A DNA stretch of 64,000 nt from Azospirillaceae bacterium (GTDB lineage Bacteria > Pseudomonadota > Alphaproteobacteria > Azospirillales > Azospirillaceae), in assembly GCA_028283825.1 (NCBI GenBank), contig JAPWJW010000004.1, positions 66,292-130,291 of the forward strand, written 5' to 3'. The position numbers and the translations under genes are program-made. Positions 44,533 to 52,930 of the stretch are shown in pieces (position 1 is the stretch's first letter; every line of letters starts with the position of its first letter). Under the pieces are notes generated by a model, which saw only the letters and a list, made by a program, of their open reading frames with translations, searched no databases and was not told where the DNA came from.

Positions 44533-44544
44533 GTTCCCGTCTGA
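44521..44544 (+). repeat. 12-bp tandem duplication covering a stop codon
   Basis: GTTCCCGTCTGA occurs twice in a row at the end of the monooxygenase gene; each copy contains the TGA stop, so the protein is unaffected. Confidence 0.85.
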
Positions 44545-44572
44545 TACCCGCCAGCCTGTCCGGAGAGTTCCC

Positions 44573-46081
44573 ATGCCCGCCCCCCAGCCCTTCGACGGCT
44601 TGCCCGTCCTGCCGGCCGTCCGCGATTTCCTGGCCGAACGCCACGGCCTGCTGATCAACGGCGCCTGGACGCCGGGGGCGGGTGACGGCATCATCACCGA
44701 CGATCCTGCCACCGGCCTGACCTTGGCGGCGGTGGCGTCCGGCGGGGTGGCGGACATCGACGCCGCGGTGGCGGCCGCCACCCGCGCTTTCAACGGCGGC
44801 TGGGGCCGCAGCCTGGGCCCGGCGCGCGCGCGCCTGATGACCCGCCTGGCCCGGTTGATCGAGCGTGACGCTCGCCTGTTCACCGAGCTGGAGATCCTGG
44901 ACAACGGGATGCCCACCTTCATCTCCGCGCTGACCATCAACAACGTCGTGGAGATGTTCGACTACTACGCCGGCTGGGCCCTGCGCATTGAGGGCGTCAC
45001 CACCACCCCGCCGGCCCATGTGGCGGCGGAGGCCGAGGCCCTGACCTACACGGTCAAGGAACCGGTGGGCGTGGTGGGCCTGATCGTGCCGTGGAACGTG
45101 CCCCTGTCCACCCTGGTGCTGAAGCTGGCCCCGGCCCTGGCCGCCGGCTGCACCGCCGTGGTCAAGCCGGCGGAGGAAACACCGCTATCCGCATTGCTGC
45201 TGGGCCGGCTGATCAAGGAGGCCGGGTTCCCCGACGGCGTCGTCAACATCGTCAACGGCCCGGGTGAGGTGGTGGGGGCCGCCCTGGCCGCCCACCCCAA
45301 GGTGGACAAGATCAGCTTCACCGGGTCGACCGAGGTGGGGCGCAAGATCGTGGTGGCCGCCGCCGGCAACCTGAAGAAGGTGTCGCTGGAACTGGGCGGC
45401 AAGTCGCCGGTGGTGGTGATGCCGGACGCCGACCTGAACCTGGCCATTCCCGGCGTGGCCATGGCCACCTTCTTCCTGCAGGGCCAGAACTGCATGGCCG
45501 GCACCCGTATCTTCGTCCACAAGGACATCCACGACCGGCTGGTGGAGGGCATGGTGGCCTTCAGCCAGACCTTCAAGCTGGGCCACGGCCTGGACCCCAC
45601 CGTGCAGTTCGGCCCCCTGGTCAGCGCCGGCCATGCCGCCCGGGTCATGGGTTTCGTCAGGCGGGGCCAGGAACAGGGTGCCAGCCTGGTGGCCGGCGGC
45701 GTGCAGCCCGACCGGCCCGGCCACTTCCTGCCGCCCACCATCTTCACCGACGTGAAGACGGACATGAGCCTGTTCCGGGATGAGATCTTCGGGCCGGTCA
45801 TGGCCATCAACAAGCTGGACACCACCGACATCGAGGAAATCGCCGATCTGGCCAACGACAGCGAATACGGCCTGTCGGGCAGCGTGTGGACCCAAAGCCT
45901 GTCCACCGCGCACAAGCTGGCGTCGCGCATCCGCTCCGGCCAGGTGTCCATCAACTGCCACGGCGCCATCGGCAACAACATCCCCTTCGGCGGCTATCGC
46001 CAGTCCGGCTGGGGGCGCGAGTTTGGCCGGGAAGGCATGGACGGCTATCTGGAGACCAAGGCCGTCACCGCGCGTTTGTGA
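44573..46081 (+). CDS. Aldehyde dehydrogenase
   Basis: NAD(P)-dependent aldehyde oxidation, 502 residues. Conserved blocks in order: VVGLIVPWNVPLSTLVLKLAPALAAGCT (cofactor and substrate loop), FTGSTEVGR (Rossmann), catalytic Glu in LELGGKSP, nucleophile Cys in QGQNCMAGTR, and EIFGPVMAI near the C-terminus. ATG 44573 follows CGGAGAG. It is 40 bp after the aromatic hydroxylase and probably co-transcribed, so it may oxidise a semialdehyde or aromatic aldehyde in that pathway. Substrate is inferred from context only. Confidence 0.92.
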   Translation: MPAPQPFDGLPVLPAVRDFLAERHGLLINGAWTPGAGDGIITDDPATGLTLAAVASGGVADIDAAVAAATRAFNGGWGRSLGPARARLMTRLARLIERDARLFTELEILDNGMPTFISALTINNVVEMFDYYAGWALRIEGVTTTPPAHVAAEAEALTYTVKEPVGVVGLIVPWNVPLSTLVLKLAPALAAGCTAVVKPAEETPLSALLLGRLIKEAGFPDGVVNIVNGPGEVVGAALAAHPKVDKISFTGSTEVGRKIVVAAAGNLKKVSLELGGKSPVVVMPDADLNLAIPGVAMATFFLQGQNCMAGTRIFVHKDIHDRLVEGMVAFSQTFKLGHGLDPTVQFGPLVSAGHAARVMGFVRRGQEQGASLVAGGVQPDRPGHFLPPTIFTDVKTDMSLFRDEIFGPVMAINKLDTTDIEEIADLANDSEYGLSGSVWTQSLSTAHKLASRIRSGQVSINCHGAIGNNIPFGGYRQSGWGREFGREGMDGYLETKAVTARL

Positions 46082-46193
46082 TGCTTATGCATCGCCCTCA
46101 AGCGCCGGGCGCCGGCATCCGCCGGCTTGGCTGATCCTCCCTTTCCAGTCCGCCTTCGGCTCCCCGGAAAGGTCCGGCGGACGCGGTCGCGTC

Positions 46194-47387
46194 CTACATC
46201 CCTTCCGGCCTGGTCAGGAAGGGGCGCAAGGCCAAGACCATGGGGATGATGGCGGCGGCGGTCAGTGTGGCCGCCACGACGCCGATGGTGCGGTCGGAAT
46301 GGTCGGCGATGGCGCCATAGGCGATGGGGGCCAGCCCGCCGGCACCGATGACGCCGGTGTAGAACAGGGCGAAGGCCCGCCCGACCTCGCCATTCTTCGC
46401 CAGTTCCGGCACGGTTCCGTACAGGACGGAGGAGGTGCCGTTGAGGACGATGCCCAGCAAGGGCAGCAGTGACAGGGTGGGGTTGAGCGGCACCATCAAC
46501 GTCGTGATCATGAACAGGGCCGTCGCCCCTTCGGTGATCACCACCGTCCAGACAACGCCGAAGCGCTGCCCCAGCGGGCCGCAGCAGGCCTTGCCCAAGG
46601 CGCCGCCGGCGAACAGCAGGGCCAGGCCGATGCCGGTGGTCGCCCCGGTGGCACCCTTGCTGTGCAGCAGGAAGGGCAGGAACAGCAGGTAACCCATGCG
46701 CGTGGCGGTATCGAACGCGCCGATGGCCAGCAGCAAGCCGAAACCCCGGCCGTTGCCGCCCGCCGTGTAGGACTTATCCTTGGGCAAAACAGCGGGCTGC
46801 GGCGGTATCAGGGCCAGCAGGCCCAAGGCGGCCACCAGTCCCACCAGCCCCATGATGCCCACCACGGGGCGCCAGGCGAACACGGGCAGCAGCAGGGCGA
46901 CGACTGCCGGGAAGGTGGCCTTGCCCAGGTCGCCGGCGAAATTGTAGATGCCCAGGGGCCCGCGCGCCGCCCTGCCATAGGTTTCCGTGACCAGCAGTGA
47001 GGCGCGCGGGTGCTGCACGCTGGACCCGATGCCCGCCAGGACCAGCCCGGCGCACAGGCCGGGGAAGCCAAGCGGCAGGGCCATCAGCAGATAACCGCCA
47101 GCGGCGATCAGCGTGGCCAGCGCCAGGGCGGCACGGGGGCTGAGCCTGCCGGTGAACCGGCCCGCCGGCACCTGCAAGCCGCCCATCGTTCCGGAGTACA
47201 GCGCGCGCACCAGCGCCAACCCGGCATAGGAGAGGCCAAACGCCTCCTGCCAGACAGGCAGCAGGGCATAAAGCTGGTCGGTGTAGCCGTCATGCAGCAG
47301 GTGGGCGAGGCAGGCGCCCAGCAGGTTGCGCCGCTGTGGTGAACGCCTGGCGTCCGGTTCCTCGCGCGCCCAATCGACGGCTGCCAC
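46194..47387 (-). CDS. MFS transporter (fosmidomycin-resistance-type efflux family)
   Basis: Inner-membrane carrier of about 397 residues with 12 hydrophobic segments, start region NLLGACLAHLLHDGYTDQLYALLPVWQ, and a central GYLLMALPLGFPGLCAGLVLAGIGSSVQHPRASLL, which is the Fsr-like motif with H-P after helix IV. Start: GTG 47387 is preferred because GTGGGGC lies upstream and it leaves room for the divergent LysR gene; a longer frame to 47522 overlaps that gene. It may export a drug or metabolite; a LysR regulator is divergently placed. Confidence 0.78.
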   Translation of the reverse strand: MAAVDWAREEPDARRSPQRRNLLGACLAHLLHDGYTDQLYALLPVWQEAFGLSYAGLALVRALYSGTMGGLQVPAGRFTGRLSPRAALALATLIAAGGYLLMALPLGFPGLCAGLVLAGIGSSVQHPRASLLVTETYGRAARGPLGIYNFAGDLGKATFPAVVALLLPVFAWRPVVGIMGLVGLVAALGLLALIPPQPAVLPKDKSYTAGGNGRGFGLLLAIGAFDTATRMGYLLFLPFLLHSKGATGATTGIGLALLFAGGALGKACCGPLGQRFGVVWTVVITEGATALFMITTLMVPLNPTLSLLPLLGIVLNGTSSVLYGTVPELAKNGEVGRAFALFYTGVIGAGGLAPIAYGAIADHSDRTIGVVAATLTAAAIIPMVLALRPFLTRPEGM

Positions 47388-47499
47388 GGCGTTGCCCCAC
47401 TGGTTTGCGATGTCTGGCGACGACCCTATACCCGTCAGTTTTTGTCGAATAGAGTGAGGCTTCTCACGCGTTCTGTCCGCTTTTCTCACGGGTTCTCCC

Positions 47500-48426
47500 A
47501 TGCGCCGCCTGCCGCCGCTCAATGCCCTGCGTGTCTTCGAGGTCGCGGCCCGGACCGGCAGTTATGCCGAGGCCGGCGCCGCGCTGGGCCTGACCCATGG
47601 CGCCGTCAGCCGGCAGATCGCCCTGCTGGAGGCCTGGCTGGGCCAGCGGCTGTTCGTGCGCACGGGACGGCGCATGGTGCCGACCCAGGCGGCCCGCGCC
47701 TTCGCGGAGGAGGTCAGCCTGTCCTTCGACCGCGTGGTCATGGCGGCGGAGGCCTGCGGGCGCCCGTCCGCACGGCGCATCCTACGCGTCAACGCCCCCA
47801 CCACCTTCGCCATGCGCTGGCTGATCCCCCGCCTGGAACGCTTCCATGGCGAGCGCCCGGATGTGGAGGTGGTGGTGACCACCGCGACGACGGTCCATGG
47901 CGAACTGCGCGGCGGCTTCGACCTGGCCATCCGGCGCGGCGTGGCGGAACAGTCCCTGTGGCCGCAGTACCGGGCGGTGCATTTCCTGGATGAGGCCGAC
48001 ACCGTGATCATCAGCCCGGCCCTGTTGGCGTGCCTGCCGTTGGACCAGCCGGCCGATATCGCCGGCCACGTCCTGCTGGGTAGCGAGACGCGGCCGGGGG
48101 ACTGGACCGATTGGCTGGAACGCGCCGGCCTGCCCCACCGCGCCGAACAGCGGCGGCGGATGTTCGACCATTTCTTCGTCACCCTTCAGGCCGTGGCCGA
48201 CGGCCTGGGCATCGGCGTCGGCCCCCTGCCTGTCCTGCAAGCCGACCTGGACAGCGGGCGCCTACTAACCCCGTTCCCCGACATCACCGTATCCCGCACC
48301 GGCTACGTCGCCCTGACGCCCTTCGACGCCAACAAGACACCGGCGCTGACGGCCTTCATCGACTGGCTGGTGGCGGAAGGGGCGGGGGCCGCGACCCCCG
48401 GTGGTATTTCGACCGCCGGCGATTAG
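47500..48426 (+). CDS. LysR-family regulator (GcvA-like)
   Basis: 308 residues with the GcvA/AmpR-like N-terminus RRLPPLNALRVFEVAARTGSYAEAGAALGLTHGAVSRQI (winged helix, 1-60) and a periplasmic-binding-like domain (about 92-295, ILRVNAPTTFAMRWLIPRLERF). It is divergent from the MFS gene, which it may control, and about 57 bp upstream of GH31. No operator is obvious in the short spacer. Confidence 0.9.
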   Translation: MRRLPPLNALRVFEVAARTGSYAEAGAALGLTHGAVSRQIALLEAWLGQRLFVRTGRRMVPTQAARAFAEEVSLSFDRVVMAAEACGRPSARRILRVNAPTTFAMRWLIPRLERFHGERPDVEVVVTTATTVHGELRGGFDLAIRRGVAEQSLWPQYRAVHFLDEADTVIISPALLACLPLDQPADIAGHVLLGSETRPGDWTDWLERAGLPHRAEQRRRMFDHFFVTLQAVADGLGIGVGPLPVLQADLDSGRLLTPFPDITVSRTGYVALTPFDANKTPALTAFIDWLVAEGAGAATPGGISTAGD

Positions 48427-48482
48427 CAGGCTTGGCCTGGGTCAGATTTATAGTACTTATGTCCCCATAAAATCAGGAGGAC

Positions 48483-50858
48483 ATGGATCTCAAGATGGTG
48501 GGTTCAAGGAAGAAGACGCCGTTCCTGCGGGCGGCACTGGCTGGTTTCGTCTCCGCGCTGGCCCTGACCGCTGCGGCCAAGGCCGAGCCGATCACGGTGC
48601 TGGATCGCGCCGGCGCCTGGGTCTCGGTCGAGGGCTACGGCCCCAACGTGGTGCGCGTCACCATCGCGACGGAGAAGGATGAAGCGCTGAAGGCCCCCGG
48701 CTACGGCCTGATCCCTGAGGCCGCCAACAACGGCGGTTTCCGGCGTACCACCGACCAGGGCGGCGACAGCTTCACCTCCAATGCCCTGACCCTGCACGTC
48801 GACGCCGCCAAGCCGCCGCGCGTGCCCAGCCAGATGGAAAAGTACTTCGCCCCGCAGCTGCCGCAGGTGAACCTGCAGGTGAAGAACGCTCAAGGCGAAG
48901 TCGTGCTGAACATGGACGGCTGGTCCATGGCGCCGCACACCGTGGCGGGCGAGAAGACCTACCAGGTCGGCGCCAGCTTCAAGTCCCCGGCGGATGAGCA
49001 TTATTACGGCATGGGCCAGAACCAGATGTCGCTGGGCCCGCTGGATCTGCGCGGCCGCACCATCGACTGCAAGCACTGGTACGACGCGCCGGGGGGCGAG
49101 ACCGTCTGCATCCCGGTGCTGGTCAGTTCCAAGGGTTATGCCATCGTCTGGGACAACCCGTCCGACACCATCCTGAACGCCGGCATCAACGGTGCCACCT
49201 CCATCGCGTCCAACGTGGGTGAGCGGGTCAGCTTCTTCGTCATCACCGGCGACACGCCGACCGACATCTATGGCGCCTATGCCCGCCTGACCGGCCGCAC
49301 GCCCATCCCGCCCAAGGCCGCCTTCGGCCTGATCCAGTCCAAGGCGCGTTACGACAGCCAGGATGAGATCCTGCGGGTTGCCAAGACCTACCGGCAGAAG
49401 CAGTACCCGCTGGATATCATGGTGCTGGACTGGTTCTACTGGACCCGCATGGGCCAGATGGACATCAACCCGGCCGAATTCCCCAACCCCGATGCCATGA
49501 ACCAGGAACTGCACGCCATGGGCATGCAGTCCATCGTGTCCATCTGGCCGCGGTATGAGACCTCGGGCCGCTATTTCAATGAGTTGGACACCAAGGGCTA
49601 TCTGCTGAAGGACGAGGACGGCAAGACCGTGGACGGCCTGCCCTTCCGCTCCGACCGCACCGGCGGCCTGATCGATTCCACCAACCCCGCCGCCCGCAAG
49701 TGGTTCTGGGAACACGCCCGCGACAACATCCTGAGCCATGGCTTCGACTATCCCTGGCTGGATGAGACGGAACCGGACCTGGTGCCCGATGGCTTCTTCT
49801 ATTCCATCGGATCCGGCGACCGGTACCACAACGTCTTCCCCCTGCTGCATGTGGAATCGGCGACGCAGGGGTTGAGGGCGTGGAAGCCCAACCGCCGGCC
49901 CCTGATCCTGGCGCGCGCCGCCTACCTGGGATCGCAGCGCACCGGCGGCCTGTTCTGGTCGTCCGACATCAGCCCGCAGTGGGAGGTGCTGCAGCGCCAG
50001 ATCCCCACCGGCCTGAACATGACGGCCTCGGGCATCGCCTATTGGGGCAACGACATCGGCGGCTGGCAGTACCTGCCGCAGACCACCAGCTACACCGGCA
50101 CGCCGCTGGTGAGCCCGGCCGGTGCCGAAGATGTGGTGGGCCAGAACCACGACTATCCGGAACTGCTGGTCCGCTGGTTCGAGTACGGCACCTTCCTGCC
50201 CACCCTGCGCCTGCACGGCGATCGCAAGCATACCGAGATCTGGGCCTTCGGTCCGGAGGCGGAGGCCATCATGGCCCGGTATGACAAGCTGCGGTACGCC
50301 CTGATCCCCTACCTGTATTCCCAGGCCAAGGCGACGTACGACACGGGCGTGCCCTTCATGCGGGCCTTGTGGATGGACTTCCCCCACGATCCCAACGTGG
50401 CTGACCTGGGCACGGAATACCTGCTGGGCCCGGCCTTCCTGGTGGCGCCGGTGACCAAACCGGGCCAGACGGAGAAACAGGTTTATCTGCCCGCCGGCAC
50501 CGATTGGTACAATTACTGGACCAACCAGAAGCTGGCCGGCGGCCAGTGGGTCACGGTGGCCTCGCCCATCGACCAGATCCCGCTGTTCGTGCGCGCCGGT
50601 TCCATCCTGCCGCTGGGATCCGACGTGCAATCGACGGCGGAGAAGCAGAAGATCGTGGCGCTGAAGGTCTATCCCGGCCGTGACGGCAGCTTCACAGTCT
50701 ATGACGATGACGGCCTGAGCCTGGATTACGAGAAGGGCAAGGGCGGTCAGACCGCCACCCTGCGCTGGGACGACAAGGCCCGTAAGCTGACGTCAGACGG
50801 CTCGCGTGAGCCCTTCGCCAAGGCGCCTGCTGACCTGGTGCAGGTCATCGGCAACTGA
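48483..50858 (+). CDS. GH31 alpha-glycosidase, probably alpha-xylosidase, exported
   Basis: Retaining alpha-glycosidase of 791 residues. Signal peptide (LRAALAGFVSALALTAAAKA, cut near residue 34), N-terminal beta domain (about 35-265), catalytic TIM barrel (about 275-620) with nucleophile D427 in YPWLDETEPD and acid/base D495 in WSSDISPQW, and C-terminal beta domains (about 630-791). WLDETEPD and the SGFDYPW context resemble alpha-xylosidases acting on xyloglucan oligosaccharides. Start ATG 48483 lies only 2 nt after AGGAGG; ATG 48495 is an alternative. Fits the hemicellulose theme of the window. Confidence 0.88.
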   Translation: MDLKMVGSRKKTPFLRAALAGFVSALALTAAAKAEPITVLDRAGAWVSVEGYGPNVVRVTIATEKDEALKAPGYGLIPEAANNGGFRRTTDQGGDSFTSNALTLHVDAAKPPRVPSQMEKYFAPQLPQVNLQVKNAQGEVVLNMDGWSMAPHTVAGEKTYQVGASFKSPADEHYYGMGQNQMSLGPLDLRGRTIDCKHWYDAPGGETVCIPVLVSSKGYAIVWDNPSDTILNAGINGATSIASNVGERVSFFVITGDTPTDIYGAYARLTGRTPIPPKAAFGLIQSKARYDSQDEILRVAKTYRQKQYPLDIMVLDWFYWTRMGQMDINPAEFPNPDAMNQELHAMGMQSIVSIWPRYETSGRYFNELDTKGYLLKDEDGKTVDGLPFRSDRTGGLIDSTNPAARKWFWEHARDNILSHGFDYPWLDETEPDLVPDGFFYSIGSGDRYHNVFPLLHVESATQGLRAWKPNRRPLILARAAYLGSQRTGGLFWSSDISPQWEVLQRQIPTGLNMTASGIAYWGNDIGGWQYLPQTTSYTGTPLVSPAGAEDVVGQNHDYPELLVRWFEYGTFLPTLRLHGDRKHTEIWAFGPEAEAIMARYDKLRYALIPYLYSQAKATYDTGVPFMRALWMDFPHDPNVADLGTEYLLGPAFLVAPVTKPGQTEKQVYLPAGTDWYNYWTNQKLAGGQWVTVASPIDQIPLFVRAGSILPLGSDVQSTAEKQKIVALKVYPGRDGSFTVYDDDGLSLDYEKGKGGQTATLRWDDKARKLTSDGSREPFAKAPADLVQVIGN

Positions 50859-50864
50859 CCGGAG

Positions 50865-50892
50865 CGGGGCGCCCACTGAAATGGGCGCCCCG
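50865..50892 (+). terminator. Terminator after GH31 gene
   Basis: 11-bp perfect stem CGGGGCGCCCA / TGGGCGCCCCG with a 6-nt loop and TTT after it, 6 bp past the stop. Convergent TetR gene follows. Confidence 0.8.
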
Positions 50893-50920
50893 TTTCACTC
50901 TGTTCGCACCGCCCCCGGCG

Positions 50921-51517
50921 CTATGCGCCGCGTGACGGTGTGAAAAGCCCGGCGGTCGCGACCTCGACACGCCGGCGCGCGGCCGTCTCATCATCGCCAA
51001 ATCGGTCGACGGCCCAGGACAGCGCCGTCACCAGCTCGAACACTTCGCTCGCCGTGACGGTATCAACGGCGGCACCCGCGTCCCGCGCCCGTTCGAGCAG
51101 GTGTTCCGTGGCGGCCATGAGGGATGCGACCGGCGGGCTCATCGACGACTCCGCCGTGCCGCTGGCGGCGGCGACGCATTGGGGCAGATCGTGCCAAAGC
51201 CGCAGCTGCCAGGTCAACCACACCAGCCATCCGGCAAAGGCGTCACGGGGCGCAAGCTCGCGACCCAGCCTTTCCGCCTCATCCATTGCAATGGCGATGC
51301 TGGCCTCCATCACGGCGGCGAGCAGATCCTCCCGTGTCGGGAAATTCCGGTAAAGCGTCGCGTTCCCGACCCCGGCGCGGACGGCGATCGCGTCCAGCGA
51401 CGCGAGCACCCCCTCCGTCTCAAACACCTCCCGCGCCGCCCGCAGGATGGCATCGCGGTTCCGCCGGGCATCGGCGCGCAGGGGCCGGAGTTCCTTCACG
51501 CGTTTATCAGCAGCCAT
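50921..51517 (-). CDS. TetR-family repressor
   Basis: 198-residue regulator with the TetR helix-turn-helix at about residues 22-65 (RRNRDAILRAAREVFETEGVLASLDAIAVRAGVGNATLYRNFPTREDLL) and a ligand-binding C-terminal domain (TetR_C-like, DAFAGWLVWLTWQLRLWHDLPQCVAAASG). ATG 51517 is used; an upstream start at 51553 would extend into the operator. It is divergent from an SDR gene and an operator of alternating half-sites lies between them, so it most likely represses that SDR gene. No effector can be named. Confidence 0.88.
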   Translation of the reverse strand: MAADKRVKELRPLRADARRNRDAILRAAREVFETEGVLASLDAIAVRAGVGNATLYRNFPTREDLLAAVMEASIAIAMDEAERLGRELAPRDAFAGWLVWLTWQLRLWHDLPQCVAAASGTAESSMSPPVASLMAATEHLLERARDAGAAVDTVTASEVFELVTALSWAVDRFGDDETAARRRVEVATAGLFTPSRGA

Positions 51518-51547
51518 CGTCCGTTGCCTTGAAAAAGCGGGGGCTGT

Positions 51548-51574
51548 CCCCATTTATATGGGGAGTGCCCCCAT
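51548..51574. promoter_or_regulatory. TetR-type operator between regulator and SDR gene
   Basis: Three alternating CCCCAT/ATGGGG half-sites: a palindrome CCCCAT-N4-ATGGGG (51548-51563) followed by another CCCCAT (51569-51574). Located about 20-45 bp upstream of the SDR start and 31 bp upstream of the TetR start, ideal for shared control. Confidence 0.6.
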
Positions 51575-51592
51575 ATATCCCTGGAGTAAGCG

Positions 51593-52342
51593 ATGACCGT
51601 ATCTTCCGACAAGGCCAATCCACGCATTGATGGCCGAATTGTCCTGGTTACCGGCGCGAATGGCGGCCTGGGCCGGGAGTTTGTCCGGCAGGCGATCGAG
51701 CGCGGGGCCGCGAAGGTCTATGCGGCGGCGCGCTGGCCCGAAAGCTGGAATGATGACCGGATACAGCCGCTGCCGCTCGATATCACCGACGTGGCAGCGG
51801 TCGCGAGCGCCGTCGCGGCGGCGCCCGACGTCGATCTGCTGATCAACAACGCGGCCATCGCGCCGTCGGGCGATTCCATCGCCGGCCCGGAAGCGGAACT
51901 GCGCCGCATCTTCGAGACCAACTTCTTCGGCTCATTGCGCGTCGCCAACGCCTTCGCCCCCGTCCTCGGCGCGAACGGGGGCGGAACCATCCTCAACATC
52001 CTGTCATCGGCCGCCTGGGTCAGCATGCCGACCGCCTATGCGGCGTCGAAAGCGGCCTTCTGGTCGGCGACCAACGCCTTGCGGTTCGAACTGGAAGGGC
52101 AGGGCACGCAGGTGACGGGCCTGCTGGTCGGCATGATCGATACGCCGATGGCGGCCGGGTACGATGTCCCCAAATCCAGCCCCGCCGGCGTGGTGGCGCA
52201 GGCTTACGAGGGCGTCGCGTCCGGGGCACTCGAGGTGTTGGCCGACGATCTCACGCGCGATCTGAAATCGCGGCTGAACACGCCGGCGGAAGGCTTCTAT
52301 CCCTGGATGCACGCCCAGCTTCGCGCGTTCTTCGCCGGCTGA
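51593..52342 (+). CDS. Short-chain dehydrogenase/reductase (SDR)
   Basis: NAD(P)-dependent oxidoreductase of 249 residues. TGANGGLG cofactor motif (residues 20-27), NNAA motif (LLINNAAIA), catalytic Ser in NILSSAAWVS and the YAASK pair (about 155-159). It is divergent from the TetR gene. Substrate is not visible. The block from TetR through DUF1330 has its own codon style and is bounded by near-identical palindromic repeats around the DUF1330 gene. Confidence 0.88.
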   Translation: MTVSSDKANPRIDGRIVLVTGANGGLGREFVRQAIERGAAKVYAAARWPESWNDDRIQPLPLDITDVAAVASAVAAAPDVDLLINNAAIAPSGDSIAGPEAELRRIFETNFFGSLRVANAFAPVLGANGGGTILNILSSAAWVSMPTAYAASKAAFWSATNALRFELEGQGTQVTGLLVGMIDTPMAAGYDVPKSSPAGVVAQAYEGVASGALEVLADDLTRDLKSRLNTPAEGFYPWMHAQLRAFFAG

Positions 52343-52350
52343 TCAAGGTT

Positions 52351-52394
52351 GGTCGCCGCCGCGCGGGCATGGCGTGCGCCCGCGCGGCGGAACC
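52351..52394. repeat. Palindromic repeat element, copy 1
   Basis: 44-bp unit whose arms form a 13-bp perfect stem (CCGCCGCGCGGGC, 52356-52368; right arm 52378-52390; 9-nt loop). It lies between convergent genes, so it can act as a terminator. A near-identical copy is at 52873-52916. Confidence 0.75.
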
Positions 52395-52417
52395 AGCCAG
52401 CAATCAGGCGTCTCGCG

Positions 52418-52789
52418 TCAAACCAGGCCGTCGATAGGCTTCAGGGGCTGCAGCACGATGTCGGCGATGGCCGATACGCCGACCTTGAACGCGATCTGGT
52501 ATTCCGGATCGGCGACCATGTCCTTGAACGCGGAGCGGCGGGGATACTGAACCAGCACGGCGGTATCCCATCCCTGTTCCCGCCCTTCGGTAAGCGCCGG
52601 AAGGCCATCGCCGCCGAACAGGATCTTCGCGCCGAACCGGGCCAGGATCGGCTTGGCCATGCCCAGATATTCCAGATACCGGTCCCGGCCGCCATCGGGC
52701 GCGAACCGGATGAGGTTCAACATCACGACCTCGGTATCGTCCTCTTCGGTCAGGAACGCTTCCAGGGCGGCGGGGGACAACGCGACCAT
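52418..52789 (-). CDS. DUF1330 domain protein
   Basis: 123-residue dimeric alpha/beta-barrel (ferredoxin-like) domain protein. The DUF1330 core is clear: VVMLNLIRFAPDGGRDRYLEYLGMAKPILARFGAKILFGGDG and the signature YPRRSAFKDMVADPEYQIA. Function of the family is unknown. It lies between two near-identical palindromic repeats (52351-52394 and 52873-52916), convergent with the SDR gene. Confidence 0.88.
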   Translation of the reverse strand: MVALSPAALEAFLTEEDDTEVVMLNLIRFAPDGGRDRYLEYLGMAKPILARFGAKILFGGDGLPALTEGREQGWDTAVLVQYPRRSAFKDMVADPEYQIAFKVGVSAIADIVLQPLKPIDGLV

Positions 52790-52872
52790 TCATTTTTCCT
52801 TTAACGTGGCAGTGCGCTTGGGGTTCTTCCCCCAATTGCTAACCCGTCGGCGTGCCGGAAACTGTCAGGAGC

Positions 52873-52916
52873 GGTCGCCGCCGGGCGGGCATGGCGTGTG
52901 CCCGCGCGGCCAATCC
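52873..52916. repeat. Palindromic repeat element, copy 2
   Basis: GGTCGCCGCCGGGCGGGCAT... repeats copy 1 with about two changes in the first 38 bases, in the same orientation. Arms GCCGGGCGGGC and GCCCGCGCGGC are less perfect than in copy 1. Confidence 0.7.
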
Positions 52917-52930
52917 GGCAAACGTCGGCC

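Noticed and set aside
48504-50630. 708-codon minus-strand frame over the GH31 gene
   Set aside because: Shadow frame; the plus-strand GH31 has signal peptide and both catalytic Asp residues.
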